Positions 1 through 8,735 of a DNA stretch of 64,000 bases are shown here, one piece after another. The translations under genes were made by a program, and so were the position numbers. Source of the stretch: Edaphobacter modestus (GTDB taxonomy: Bacteria; Acidobacteriota; Terriglobia; Terriglobales; Acidobacteriaceae); NCBI RefSeq assembly GCF_004217555.1, contig NZ_SHKW01000001.1, forward strand, positions 4,774,001-4,838,000. Reading direction: 5' to 3'. Within the stretch, counting starts at the first letter, position 1, and each line of letters opens with the position of its first letter. The notes beneath the pieces were generated by a model. The model was not told the origin of the DNA, made no database searches, and saw only the letters and a list, made by a program, of their open reading frames with translations.

Positions 1-1464
1 CGGAGCCGAGCCCTGGCGGTGGTCGCCGTGGCAGACGCTGCACTGGGAGAGATAGGTTGCGCGTCCGGGCGAGTCGCCGGTGTGGACTGCGAGGGCTCCC
101 ATGGAGGCGTAGTTGTTGGCGTTGATGTAGAGGATGCCGGTTTGGGGATCGAGGGCGGGACCTCCCCACTCGGCGCCACCCTCGAAGCTGGGGGTGACGA
201 GAGTGTCTTTGCCGACGCTGAGAGGAACGAACTGGCCGTCGTTGCGCATCTCGCGAAGGCGGTTCACGGCCCAGGCGTGTGCCTCGGGTGTGCGCTGGGT
301 GAGGGTGTCCTCGGTGACGGCCTGGGGGGCGAAGGGTTCGGGCTGGAGCGGGTAGGGCTGGGTCTTTGCGGCGATCTCGCCGGGCGTGGGGCTGGTGAGA
401 GCTGGACGTTCTTCGATGGGGAAGAGTGACTTGCCGGTAGTGCGGTCGAAGAGGTAGAGCGTGCCCTGCTTGGTGGTCTGGGCGATGGCGGGGACGAGCT
501 TACCGCCGCGTTTGATGGAGACGAGGATAGGGGCGGCGGGGAAGTCGCGGTCCCAGAGATCGTGATGGACTCCCTGGAAGTGCCAGAGGCGTTTGCCGGT
601 GGCGGCATCGAGCGCGAGGAGCGTGTTGGCGTAGAGGTTATCGCCGAGGCGGGAGACTCCGTAGAAGTCGGGCACGGCGGAGCCGGTGGGGACATAGACG
701 ATGCCCCGCTCGGCGTCGACCGCCATTCCGGCCCAGTTGTTGGCGGAGCCTGCAGTCTTCCAGGCGTCAGGGGGCCAGGTCTCGTAGCCGGGTTCTCCGG
801 GATGAGGGATGGTGTGGAAGGACCAGCGGAGCGCGCCGGTGTGGACGTCGAAGGCGCGGATATCGCCGGGCGGGGCGGGCAGGGTTTCGGGAGTGCGGCC
901 CCCGACGATGATGAGGTCTTTGTAGAGCACGCCGGGAGTCGTGAGGGCAATGGACTGGAGTTGAGGGTCGCGTCCAAGGCCTTCGCGCAGGTCGATGCGG
1001 CCATCGTGCCCAAAGGTGGGGATGGGTCTGCCGGTGGCAGGGTCGAGGGCATAGAGAAAGTTTGCGATTCCTGCGAGGAGACGTTTGTCGTTGCCGGATC
1101 TCCCTCCGCTCCAGAGAGTGATGCCGCGATTGGGGCCGGTGGCTTTGACGCCGGCGTCGAACTTCCAGCGCAGGTTGCCGGTGGCGGCGTCGAGGGCGAT
1201 GACCTTCTGGCTGGGCGTGTAGGCGTAGAGGATGCCGTCCACGACGATCGGCGTGGTTTCGAGGCCGCCGGATTCGTTGGTCTGGAAGGTCCATGCGACC
1301 TTGAGCCGCGAGACGTTGGAGCGGTTGATCTGCTGGAGCGTGGAGTAGTGGGAGTTACCGGGAGAGGCTCCGATGTTGGGCCAGTTTGCGTGAGCTGCAT
1401 CCTGCGGGGCGGCGCGGAGGGCCAGCAGGAGTGGAATGGATGCGAAGAACCTGAATTTCCTCAT
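1..1464 (-). CDS. PQQ-binding-like beta-propeller quinoprotein with c-type haem site (3' end outside window)
   Basis: The frame is open for 488 codons from the ATG at 1464 to the window edge, so the C-terminus is missing. A short signal peptide (MRKFRFFASIPLLLAL) is followed by propeller repeats with the quinoprotein signature of alternating ALDAATG and LRWKF/LWHFQ strands (about residues 75-90, 205-225 and 290-310). A haem-binding CSVCH motif lies about ten residues before the edge. This layout matches membrane or periplasmic PQQ-dependent sugar/alcohol dehydrogenases carrying a cytochrome c domain, which oxidise a substrate and pass electrons to haem. The substrate cannot be told from this fragment. 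The gene starts 34 bases after the DUF2264 gene and is probably co-transcribed with it. A plain Gcd-like dehydrogenase or a BamB-like protein is less likely because of the haem motif. Confidence 0.8.
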   Translation of the reverse strand, partial: MRKFRFFASIPLLLALRAAPQDAAHANWPNIGASPGNSHYSTLQQINRSNVSRLKVAWTFQTNESGGLETTPIVVDGILYAYTPSQKVIALDAATGNLRWKFDAGVKATGPNRGITLWSGGRSGNDKRLLAGIANFLYALDPATGRPIPTFGHDGRIDLREGLGRDPQLQSIALTTPGVLYKDLIIVGGRTPETLPAPPGDIRAFDVHTGALRWSFHTIPHPGEPGYETWPPDAWKTAGSANNWAGMAVDAERGIVYVPTGSAVPDFYGVSRLGDNLYANTLLALDAATGKRLWHFQGVHHDLWDRDFPAAPILVSIKRGGKLVPAIAQTTKQGTLYLFDRTTGKSLFPIEERPALTSPTPGEIAAKTQPYPLQPEPFAPQAVTEDTLTQRTPEAHAWAVNRLREMRNDGQFVPLSVGKDTLVTPSFEGGAEWGGPALDPQTGILYINANNYASMGALAVHTGDSPGRATYLSQCSVCHGDHRQGSAP

Positions 1465-1498
1465 CGGCGACATGATACCGGGCAGAAGGAATGGATTC

Positions 1499-2779
1499 TT
1501 ATGCGGAAGATGCGTGATCGGCAGGGACGTCTTCGCCGCCCCATATCTTTGCCTCGGTCCAAGGCTTTGCCGGTCCTGACCAGAAGACGTCGCTTGAGGG
1601 GAGGCCGAGGGGCAGCCATGCGGCGGCGCAGAGGTACAGGCTTCCGGTGGAGATGTAGGTCTCGCCCATCGCAGGCTGATGGCCGGAGAAGCCGATGGTA
1701 AGCCAGCCCTTCGCGTCGAAGGTTCCGGGCCGTTCGATCATGCGGCGCATGACCGCAGTGAGGGCACAGCGAACCTGTTCAGGAGAGACGGCGTCCGGCA
1801 GCTGCCTGCGGAGGCTGATGTCGCTGAGAAGGTGGAAGGCGCCGAATCGGTAGGTGAGGGATCGGCCAATGGCGGGAAAGGTGGCCTCGGGGCTGATCAT
1901 TCTCTCCTGGATGGCGGCGTAGCGACGTGCGCGCTCGAGCACGACGGGTTTGAAGGCGCTCCACATGGCGGATTTGGCAGGGACGGTTTCAAGTATCTGC
2001 AGGAGCATGGGTTGAATGACGAAGCTGTTGTAGTAGTCCCAATGGAAGTGTGCGCCGTCGCCATAGGTTCCATCGCCGACGAACCATTCCTTGTGCATCT
2101 GGATGGCGTAGTCGACGCGGAGGGCGTCCCACCACTCACCCATGAAGCATAGGCCCGCTTCGACCATGGCGGAGAAGAGGAGCCAGTTGGATTGGCCGGG
2201 CAGGACCTGGCGGGTAGCCTGCAGGGCTTTGACGAGATTGGCACGGGTAGTGCGGTCGAGAGGCTCCCAGAGCTGCTTTGGCGCGCGGAGGATGCCCAGG
2301 ACCAGAAATGCGGCGTCGACGACGGATTGAGGAGTCATTCCGAAGTTCATATAGTCGGGCGAGGCTGGATCGGTACCGTTGCGCAGGCCGGCGCGGGCCC
2401 ATTCGCGATAACTTGCCTGCAGCGCAGCTTCGGATTTGTCTTCGACGGTGCTCTCGAGCCAGGGGGCGAGGCCGCTGAGGAGCCGTCCAAATGCCTCGAG
2501 GTGAGTGGATTTGCCGCGGTCCTGCTGGAGACCTCGAGCGGCTTCAACCGGCATGGTTGCGCGAAGCTGCGCCTTGCTGACAGCCTCGAGGACGGGATGA
2601 GAGACGCGACGCACGACGTCGATCCAGTAATGGCGGTCAGCGGGAACGACTGGGGCCGCCTGGGCCGCGGAGGCGGAAGCCGGGACAGCGGAGGCAGCGC
2701 CAACGGCAAGAGCGCCTTTGAGGAAGTGACGTCTCGAGGAGGAAGCGTTTTCGTGCGAGGTGGTCAAAGTGGAATCCAT
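1499..2779 (-). CDS. Tat-exported DUF2264 family protein
   Basis: A twin-arginine signal (SRRHFLKGALAVGAA) near residue 16 shows folded export. The rest matches the DUF2264 layout of an all-helical (alpha/alpha)6-like fold: WLLFSAMVEAGL, the aromatic stretch DYAIQMHKEW and GAHFHWDYYNSFVIQPM, then late RSLTYRFGAFHLL and ETYISTGSLYLC. DUF2264 proteins are found in polysaccharide-use loci and are thought to be glycosidase- or lyase-like, but I know of no fixed reaction. The gene lies between the PQQ enzyme downstream and the TonB-dependent receptor on the other strand, which supports a role in polymer breakdown. Start choice is uncertain: ATG at 2779 is used here, while in-frame ATGs at 2803 and 2794 would add up to eight residues. 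Neither has a strong ribosome site. Confidence 0.8.
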   Translation of the reverse strand: MDSTLTTSHENASSSRRHFLKGALAVGAASAVPASASAAQAAPVVPADRHYWIDVVRRVSHPVLEAVSKAQLRATMPVEAARGLQQDRGKSTHLEAFGRLLSGLAPWLESTVEDKSEAALQASYREWARAGLRNGTDPASPDYMNFGMTPQSVVDAAFLVLGILRAPKQLWEPLDRTTRANLVKALQATRQVLPGQSNWLLFSAMVEAGLCFMGEWWDALRVDYAIQMHKEWFVGDGTYGDGAHFHWDYYNSFVIQPMLLQILETVPAKSAMWSAFKPVVLERARRYAAIQERMISPEATFPAIGRSLTYRFGAFHLLSDISLRRQLPDAVSPEQVRCALTAVMRRMIERPGTFDAKGWLTIGFSGHQPAMGETYISTGSLYLCAAAWLPLGLPSSDVFWSGPAKPWTEAKIWGGEDVPADHASSA

Positions 2780-2994
2780 CCCTGTTGCGAACATTGCCAC
2801 CATACTTCAGATCGATTCAAGACCACAACGAACGGTGAGTCACGAGATACGGCGTAACGCCCGGAGGGCATCCCCCATTGTGCGGAAGGAGAAGTCGATC
2901 TTTCGGATGGCATGGTGTGTCTTTCGATAGGAGCGGAATGACTAAAACGTAACAATTCTGGAATTTCGTACCTCAATCGCAAACAGAGAACCGC

Positions 2995-3024
2995 TTGACA
3001 AGGGTGCTCTTAAGACGAGTTAAT
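2995..3024 (+). promoter_or_regulatory. Predicted promoter of the TonB-dependent receptor gene, with long leader
   Basis: In the 361-base gap between DUF2264 and the receptor there is a perfect -35 TTGACA (2995-3000) and, 18 bases on, GTTAAT (3019-3024, four of six consensus). The leader of about 135 bases holds two small hairpins: CCGGT/ACCGG near 3057-3076, and CTGCC/GGCAG near 3103-3119. No known riboswitch class was recognised. A good ribosome site, GGGAGG, lies at 3152-3157, seven bases before the ATG. Confidence 0.45.
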
Positions 3025-3164
3025 GGCGCTCGCAATCAAAATCATCTTTGCGAAGCCCGGTAGCTGTTGCGACCGGGGGAAGGCAAGAGAGCTTCAAGGG
3101 GACTGCCGGTACAAGGCAGCTCTTATGAGATGCAAATGGTTCGATAACTTTGGGAGGTTGAGAG

Positions 3165-6100
3165 ATGCAATACAGATTTTGCAAAATTTGGAGCATTCTA
3201 CTGCTTGCGGTTGGGCTCGCTTTCTCTAGTCTGCCGGCACACGCGCAGAGCAGCTTCGGGCAGATCTCGGGGACGATTGTCGATCCGACAGGCGCGTCCG
3301 TTCCCGATGCGGCGGTCACCATCACCTCGATGAATACGCAGGCGAAGCGTACCGTCAATTCCGATCAGGACGGAAACTTCATCGCGACGAACCTGCCGAT
3401 TGGCGTTTACTCGATCTCCGTAACGAAGGCCGGGTTTCAGACAGCGAAACAGTCCGATGTTTCCATCAGCGCGGACGCGAAGGTGACATCGAATTTCACG
3501 CTTCCCGTGGGGCAGGCTACCGAGACGGTCGAGGTTCAGGGTGGAGCGATCGAGTCACTGAATACGACCTCAGGTGAAGTGGCTCGCGTGATCGACTCCA
3601 AGCAGGTTGAGAATCTTGCCTTGAACGGTCGCAACTATACGCAGCTTCTAACCCTGGTTCCGGGTGCGGTGGTGACGAATCCCGACATCTTTGCGGTGAC
3701 GACCTCGCTGGCTTCGACCAACCAGACGATCAATGGCAACCGATCCGATACGGGCAACTTGACCGTTGATGGCGCGTATAACCAGGTGGCCGGTTCCAAT
3801 GGCTCTCTGATGAACAATGTGGGTCCTGATTTCATCCAGGAAGTGAAGATCGACACCTCCAATGCTTCGGCGGAGTTCGGTCGTACCTCGGGCCCGTCGT
3901 TCAACATCGTCACCAAGTCCGGCACCAACGCATTTCACGGTGGGGCGTTTGAGATCCTCCGCAACAACTACCTTGATGCCACGAACTACATTGCCAAACA
4001 GAAGACCCAGCTGATCTTCAACGACTTCGGGTTTTTTGTCGGCGGACCCATCATCAAGGACAAGCTGTTCTTCTTCGTCGGTGAAGAGTGGAAGCGTCTT
4101 CGCCAGCAGCTAACTGCCGCCAACTTTACTGTGCCGACCACCGCGATGTTGAACGGAGACTTTTCCGCCATCTGCACAACGGGATTTAACCCCAGCGGCG
4201 TTTGCACACCCGCTGCGGGTCAGACCTTCAGCCCGAATCAGCTCTACTATCCGGGAACCGCGACGCCTGTTCCGAACAACAACGTCTCATCGCTCATCAC
4301 TCCGGACGGTCGTGCTATCGCCAATGTCTACAAGACTATCTCCGCTGCGGGTCTCAGCTTCCGTGATGGTGGCATTCCCAGCAACAACCTTACTCTGGCT
4401 CCGCCGAACCCCCTGAACTTTCATCAGGATCTGATCCGCATCGACTGGGTCATCAATCAGCATCACTCCCTCTATGGTCGTTGGATCCACGATCAGAACA
4501 CGCTTACCGATCCATTTGGCACCTTCTCAAACGCCGGTATCCTGAATACGACGCCGACGATCCGTAACCGTCCCGGACAGAGCTACCTGCTCTCGTACAC
4601 CTGGGCCGTCAGCTCCAATTTCATCAATCAGGCCCAGGTGAATGCCAGCTGGGCTGCGCAGCGCATCCCGCCTACAGGCGACAACTGGAAGCGTGAGACC
4701 TTTGGCTTCGAGTATGCGAAGATTTATCCGAACGTTGGCACGTATCCCAACGGCATTCCGCAGGTCAACATCACCGGATACGCTGGCATGCAGGGTCCTA
4801 ATTTTGCCTTGCTGTCACCTTCAACGGATATTCAGGTGGCCGATACCATCACCTGGGTCAAGGGCAATCACACCATCAAGGCTGGCGCTGTCGTCATCCG
4901 TGACCGTGTTGACCAGAACGGTCGTGCCAACTACACCGGCACCGCGAACTTCCAGCCTGCCACCTGCACTGGTGGCAGAGCTTCCAATGCCAACACGACC
5001 TGCTATCCCCTTGCCGATTCTTTCCTCGGAAACTTCAACAGCTACTCCGAGGCCAGTGCAGACCCAATGGGGCACTTCCGCTTCACTCAGCCTGAGGCCT
5101 TTGCACAGGACTCGTGGAAAGCCACCCGGAGACTCAGCCTTGAGTTAGGACTTCGCTGGCAGGGTATCTTCCCCTGGTATACGCAGGGCAATAACATCTC
5201 GAACTTCGATCCAGCCGTCTACGCGGCTTCGACTCCAGTTACGCTTCTGCCCAATGGCAGAATCGACACGACAAAGGGTGGAAACCCCTATGCCGGACTT
5301 GTGCGTGCGGGTGATGGAGTTCCTGCTGACCAGCAGATTCGCGTACCCAACGTCAACACAGCTCTCTTTCCTCTCATTCCTGCTGGTGCACCCCGTGGCT
5401 TCTACAACATGCACGGCGCATTCGGGCCTCGTTTCGGGTTCGCCTACTCTGCGGATGAAAAGACTGTCATTCGCGGAGGTATCGGTATGTTCTTCTATCG
5501 TGCCCAGGGCAATTTGATCTTCAGCCAACTCAACATTGCGCCGTTCCTGTCTAACACCAACCTGGACTTCGGGAATCTCGCAACCTTGAACAGTGGAGCC
5601 GCTGCTGCAACTACGCAGGGAGGCATCAACGCTATAGACCCCCTTGCACACAACCCTTATACGTACCAGTACAGCCTCGGCGTGCAGCGCCAGGTGACAC
5701 GCAACGTGCTACTGGAAATCAACTATGTAGGCAATGTGGCACACCGCCAGCTGGCCGGAACCGCCCCAAATATCAACTTCCCCAACCTGGGAGTTGTCGC
5801 TGCGAACAGAGTGGCCGGAATCACCAACACCAACTACTCCAATCCCTACAAGGGCTTTACTTCCATTGCCATGAACCGGTTCGCCTCCAACCTCAACTAC
5901 AACTCGCTTCAGATCTTTGCATCGAAGCGTGCAGGCGTTGTCACGACCACCCTCGCCTATACTTTCTCGAAAGCTCTAGGCGACTCAAATGGCAACAACG
6001 CGACGCTTGAGAACTGGAGCAATCTCGGCTACAACTACGGTTCTCTCTCGAACGATCGTCGGCACGCCTTTGTCGCCACATTCGTCATTCAGGGACCGGC

Positions 6101-6593
6101 GTTCAATGGGCATAACTTCGTTGTACGTCAGACGATCGGAGGATGGCAGCTAAGCGGAGTTGCCCGTCTCCAGAGCGGACCCTATACCAATGTCCAGGCC
6201 GTCTCTGCCCTGGGCGTGGGTAACGTTCGTCCGAACTACACTCCAGGAGCCAAGATCCTTGCCAATAACCACGCCGGGATCAACGGCTACATCTGCGGTG
6301 CGGCGAGGTCGGGTTGCCCGAATCCGTTTACTGTTCCTACGGGCGCCAACTATGGCAATGCTCCCTACGCCGCCATACAGGCACCAGGACTGGCGCAGAC
6401 CGACGCTACTCTGTCGAAGTTCTTTCCGATCACGGAACGTGTTCGCGTCAAGTTTCAGGCAGACGCCTTCAATGTCCTCAACCGGACGAACTTCAACGGC
6501 CTCAACCTGACGACCACTAACGCTAACTTCGGTACAATCTCCTCCTCCTTCCCCCCGCGGCAGTTGCAGCTGGGAATCAAGGTGCTGTTCTAG
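3165..6593 (+). CDS. Oar-like TonB-dependent receptor with carboxypeptidase-regulatory-like domain
   Basis: This 1142-residue outer membrane protein has a signal peptide ending near LPAHAQ (residue 28). A carboxypeptidase-regulatory-like beta-sandwich follows (about 33-115, ISGTIVDPTGASVPDAAV and the ATNLPIGVYSISV strand). Then comes a plug domain (about 130-250, NGRNYTQLLTLVPGAV and GPSFNIVTKSGTNAFHGGAF) and a long beta-barrel ending in LQLGIKVLF with a terminal Phe, as outer membrane proteins usually do. The family is greatly expanded in Acidobacteria and is taken to import oligosaccharides or other large ligands using TonB energy; the ligand is unknown. Between a DUF2264 protein and a GH2 glycosidase, a glycan is the best guess. 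Start fixed by GGGAGG seven bases upstream. Confidence 0.9.
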   Translation: MQYRFCKIWSILLLAVGLAFSSLPAHAQSSFGQISGTIVDPTGASVPDAAVTITSMNTQAKRTVNSDQDGNFIATNLPIGVYSISVTKAGFQTAKQSDVSISADAKVTSNFTLPVGQATETVEVQGGAIESLNTTSGEVARVIDSKQVENLALNGRNYTQLLTLVPGAVVTNPDIFAVTTSLASTNQTINGNRSDTGNLTVDGAYNQVAGSNGSLMNNVGPDFIQEVKIDTSNASAEFGRTSGPSFNIVTKSGTNAFHGGAFEILRNNYLDATNYIAKQKTQLIFNDFGFFVGGPIIKDKLFFFVGEEWKRLRQQLTAANFTVPTTAMLNGDFSAICTTGFNPSGVCTPAAGQTFSPNQLYYPGTATPVPNNNVSSLITPDGRAIANVYKTISAAGLSFRDGGIPSNNLTLAPPNPLNFHQDLIRIDWVINQHHSLYGRWIHDQNTLTDPFGTFSNAGILNTTPTIRNRPGQSYLLSYTWAVSSNFINQAQVNASWAAQRIPPTGDNWKRETFGFEYAKIYPNVGTYPNGIPQVNITGYAGMQGPNFALLSPSTDIQVADTITWVKGNHTIKAGAVVIRDRVDQNGRANYTGTANFQPATCTGGRASNANTTCYPLADSFLGNFNSYSEASADPMGHFRFTQPEAFAQDSWKATRRLSLELGLRWQGIFPWYTQGNNISNFDPAVYAASTPVTLLPNGRIDTTKGGNPYAGLVRAGDGVPADQQIRVPNVNTALFPLIPAGAPRGFYNMHGAFGPRFGFAYSADEKTVIRGGIGMFFYRAQGNLIFSQLNIAPFLSNTNLDFGNLATLNSGAAAATTQGGINAIDPLAHNPYTYQYSLGVQRQVTRNVLLEINYVGNVAHRQLAGTAPNINFPNLGVVAANRVAGITNTNYSNPYKGFTSIAMNRFASNLNYNSLQIFASKRAGVVTTTLAYTFSKALGDSNGNNATLENWSNLGYNYGSLSNDRRHAFVATFVIQGPAFNGHNFVVRQTIGGWQLSGVARLQSGPYTNVQAVSALGVGNVRPNYTPGAKILANNHAGINGYICGAARSGCPNPFTVPTGANYGNAPYAAIQAPGLAQTDATLSKFFPITERVRVKFQADAFNVLNRTNFNGLNLTTTNANFGTISSSFPPRQLQLGIKVLF

Positions 6594-6614
6594 AAGAGCA
6601 AAATATCCGGTCAA

Positions 6615-6650
6615 ACAAAGAGGAGCAGCCTTTGGGCTGCTCCTCTTTGT
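6615..6650. terminator. Bidirectional intrinsic terminator between receptor and GH2 genes
   Basis: A perfect 16-bp inverted repeat (6615-6630 with 6635-6650) has a 4-base TTTG loop. It sits 22 bases after the receptor stop and 17 bases after the GH2 stop on the other strand. Both sides have T-rich flanks (CTCTTTGTGTTGCTT on plus, CTCTTTGTTTG on minus), so it can end both convergent transcripts. Confidence 0.9.
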
Positions 6651-6666
6651 GTTGCTTGCTGCGCAG

Positions 6667-8541
6667 CTATTCGGCCTTGCCCACGGAGCGATCCTTGTAG
6701 GTCTTCTGGAAGAGGAGGAAGGCTTGCTTTTGCTTGCCATCTTCGGAGATGAGGCCCTTGCGGTTGAAGCCGTCCTGCAGCTTCGGGATGTTGCGGACGG
6801 GTGAGCGGAAGTCCATCAGAACCCAGGGAATCAGACCGCGTACCTGTGGGATCTTGTTGATCATGACGAACTGATGTTCGTAGACGTTGACCTGCTGCTC
6901 CTCGGCCCAGCGTTCGTTCTTGCCGCCGTGGACGCCAAATTTTGCTTCGGCGCCGAACTCTGAGAACAGAACGGGCTTTTGCGGGAAGGTCCACGTCATC
7001 GTGTCCGCATCCTCGGGGCGGCCTTCGTACCAGCCGATGTACTCGTTCTGGCCGATTACATCGAGCGCGTTGGTCAGGGGATCATCCTGAACCATCTGGT
7101 TGCCCTTCGGATGGGGTCCGATGAGGGCCGATGTGATGGGGCGGGTGGCGTCAAGCCGCCGCGCTTCGTTCGCAAGATCCGTCAGGAACTTTGTGCGTGT
7201 CGGGTTGTTAGGCGTCTCGTTCGATACCGACCAGAGGATCACGGACGCCTTGTTGCGGTCGCGCCGGATCATCTCGTTGAGCATGTTGACCGCTTTGGCA
7301 TAGACCTCGGGCTTGTCGTAGGAGATGCGTTGCCAGATAGGGATCTCCGACCAGATCATGACGCCTTCGCGATCGGCCATCCGTTCCATGCGCTCGTCGT
7401 GAGGATAGTGGCACAGCCGCACGAAGTTGGCGTTGAGATCTTTCAGGAAGCCGAAGATATTCTTCACATCTTCATCGTTGTTCACGCGGCCCGTGCGGTA
7501 GGGGGCTTCGGCGTGCATGTTGGCGCCCTGCAGAAAGACGGACTTGCCGTTCAAAAGGATTCGAGTGCCATCGACGCGGATATCGCGAAAACCGATGTCG
7601 TCGGTCAGCGAGTCCTGCCCCGAGGAGAGCTGCACCTTGTAGAGCTTGGGTGTCTCGGGCGACCAAAGGCTGAGGTGACTGGCTTTTACTTCGAAGGCTG
7701 CGCGGCCGTTGGCGTCGGTCTTTGCCGTAGTATCGACGCCAGCTTCGCTCACCCTGACGGTGACGGCGGTTCCCGCAGGAGCGCCTTCGACATGGACGTA
7801 TCCGGTGAGGGTATCCGCCGCTGCGGGCGAGAATGTGGTGTCGTGCCGGAGGTGGACGTCGTAGTCATCTATAAACTGCGTGGGCACCGTCACCAGCGAG
7901 ACGTCACGATGGAGTCCCCCGTAGTTGAACCAGTCGATGCCGATGCCGGGAATGTCGTCGATGTGGCGGGTTGAATCCACCGCGATGACGACAAAATTAC
8001 TGCCCGGTTTGAGGGCGGCGGTAACCTCGCAATCGAAAGGGGTGAATCCGCCCTCGTGATCGCAGATACGTTTCTGGTTCACCCAGACGAATGACTTATA
8101 GTTCGCTGCGCCGATGTGGAGAAAGGTTCGCGTGCCGGGCTTTGGCTGAAAGTCGAAGTCCCGCTGAAACCAGACGACGCCCTCGTAGCGAAACAAGGTG
8201 GGGTCCTGGGTGTTCCAGTCTCCCGGAATCTTCATCGTCGGTGCGGTTGCGAAGTCGTACTCTTCGTTGTGGGGGCCGCTGCTGATGTTCGGGTGAGTAT
8301 TCAGGCCGTAGCCGTTGTCCCGAACCTTGCCTTCCAGGGTGTAGAGTCCCCTCGCTGGCGGCTGGTCCACGAGGTAGTGCCAGTCTCCGTTCAAGGAGGT
8401 TACGGTGCGATGATCGACGCCTACCAGGAGAGTCTTTAGGGGTTGCTGCGCGTGCGAGGCGAGGGGAATGCTGCAGGCAAGAGAGGCAATTGCAATGCGA
8501 TAAAAGGAGCTTTTGTGCACGGAGAATGCAAGACGAATCAT
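6667..8541 (-). CDS. Glycoside hydrolase family 2 enzyme (beta-glucuronidase/beta-galactosidase type)
   Basis: A 624-residue exported enzyme with signal peptide ending PLASHAQ (about residue 32). The GH2 order is visible: sugar-binding jelly roll (about 50-225, FQRDFDF, HIGAANYKSFVWVNQ, GIDWFNYGGLHRDV), immunoglobulin-like domain (about 226-320), then the TIM barrel with KSVFLQGANMHAEAP, NFVRLCHYPHDE, acid/base Glu442 in WSVSNETPNN and nucleophile Glu528 in LFSEFGAEAKFG. SEFGAE and the following region look closer to beta-glucuronidases than to LacZ, but specificity cannot be fixed. The ATG at 8541 is preferred over the upstream in-frame 8661 because it has an AGGTGGG ribosome site and opens directly into the signal peptide. 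Convergent with the receptor gene and likely part of the same polymer-use locus. Confidence 0.88.
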   Translation of the reverse strand: MIRLAFSVHKSSFYRIAIASLACSIPLASHAQQPLKTLLVGVDHRTVTSLNGDWHYLVDQPPARGLYTLEGKVRDNGYGLNTHPNISSGPHNEEYDFATAPTMKIPGDWNTQDPTLFRYEGVVWFQRDFDFQPKPGTRTFLHIGAANYKSFVWVNQKRICDHEGGFTPFDCEVTAALKPGSNFVVIAVDSTRHIDDIPGIGIDWFNYGGLHRDVSLVTVPTQFIDDYDVHLRHDTTFSPAAADTLTGYVHVEGAPAGTAVTVRVSEAGVDTTAKTDANGRAAFEVKASHLSLWSPETPKLYKVQLSSGQDSLTDDIGFRDIRVDGTRILLNGKSVFLQGANMHAEAPYRTGRVNNDEDVKNIFGFLKDLNANFVRLCHYPHDERMERMADREGVMIWSEIPIWQRISYDKPEVYAKAVNMLNEMIRRDRNKASVILWSVSNETPNNPTRTKFLTDLANEARRLDATRPITSALIGPHPKGNQMVQDDPLTNALDVIGQNEYIGWYEGRPEDADTMTWTFPQKPVLFSEFGAEAKFGVHGGKNERWAEEQQVNVYEHQFVMINKIPQVRGLIPWVLMDFRSPVRNIPKLQDGFNRKGLISEDGKQKQAFLLFQKTYKDRSVGKAE

Positions 8542-8735
8542 GTCCCACCTAACTCTTTCTTTTGGAATGTGAAACGGAGCGAACGGCCGACGTCGGCTAT
8601 AGCCGTCGTGGCGAAGCGATTCAGGTGCTGTTTGCTTCGGCGGCAATCGTAACAGAATCAAACCAGGACCTGCTGCTAAGCCTCATTCCGTTCTCCCTGC
8701 TTTATCTCGGTGAGCAAATCTGCCACACTAGAGGC

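Noticed and set aside
562..1701. Long plus-strand open frame opposite the PQQ gene
   Set aside because: It is low in hydrophobic pattern, Gly/Asp/Val rich, and lies wholly over a clear quinoprotein frame on the minus strand.
3024..3164. Riboswitch in the receptor leader
   Set aside because: Two small hairpins are present but no known consensus could be matched by eye.
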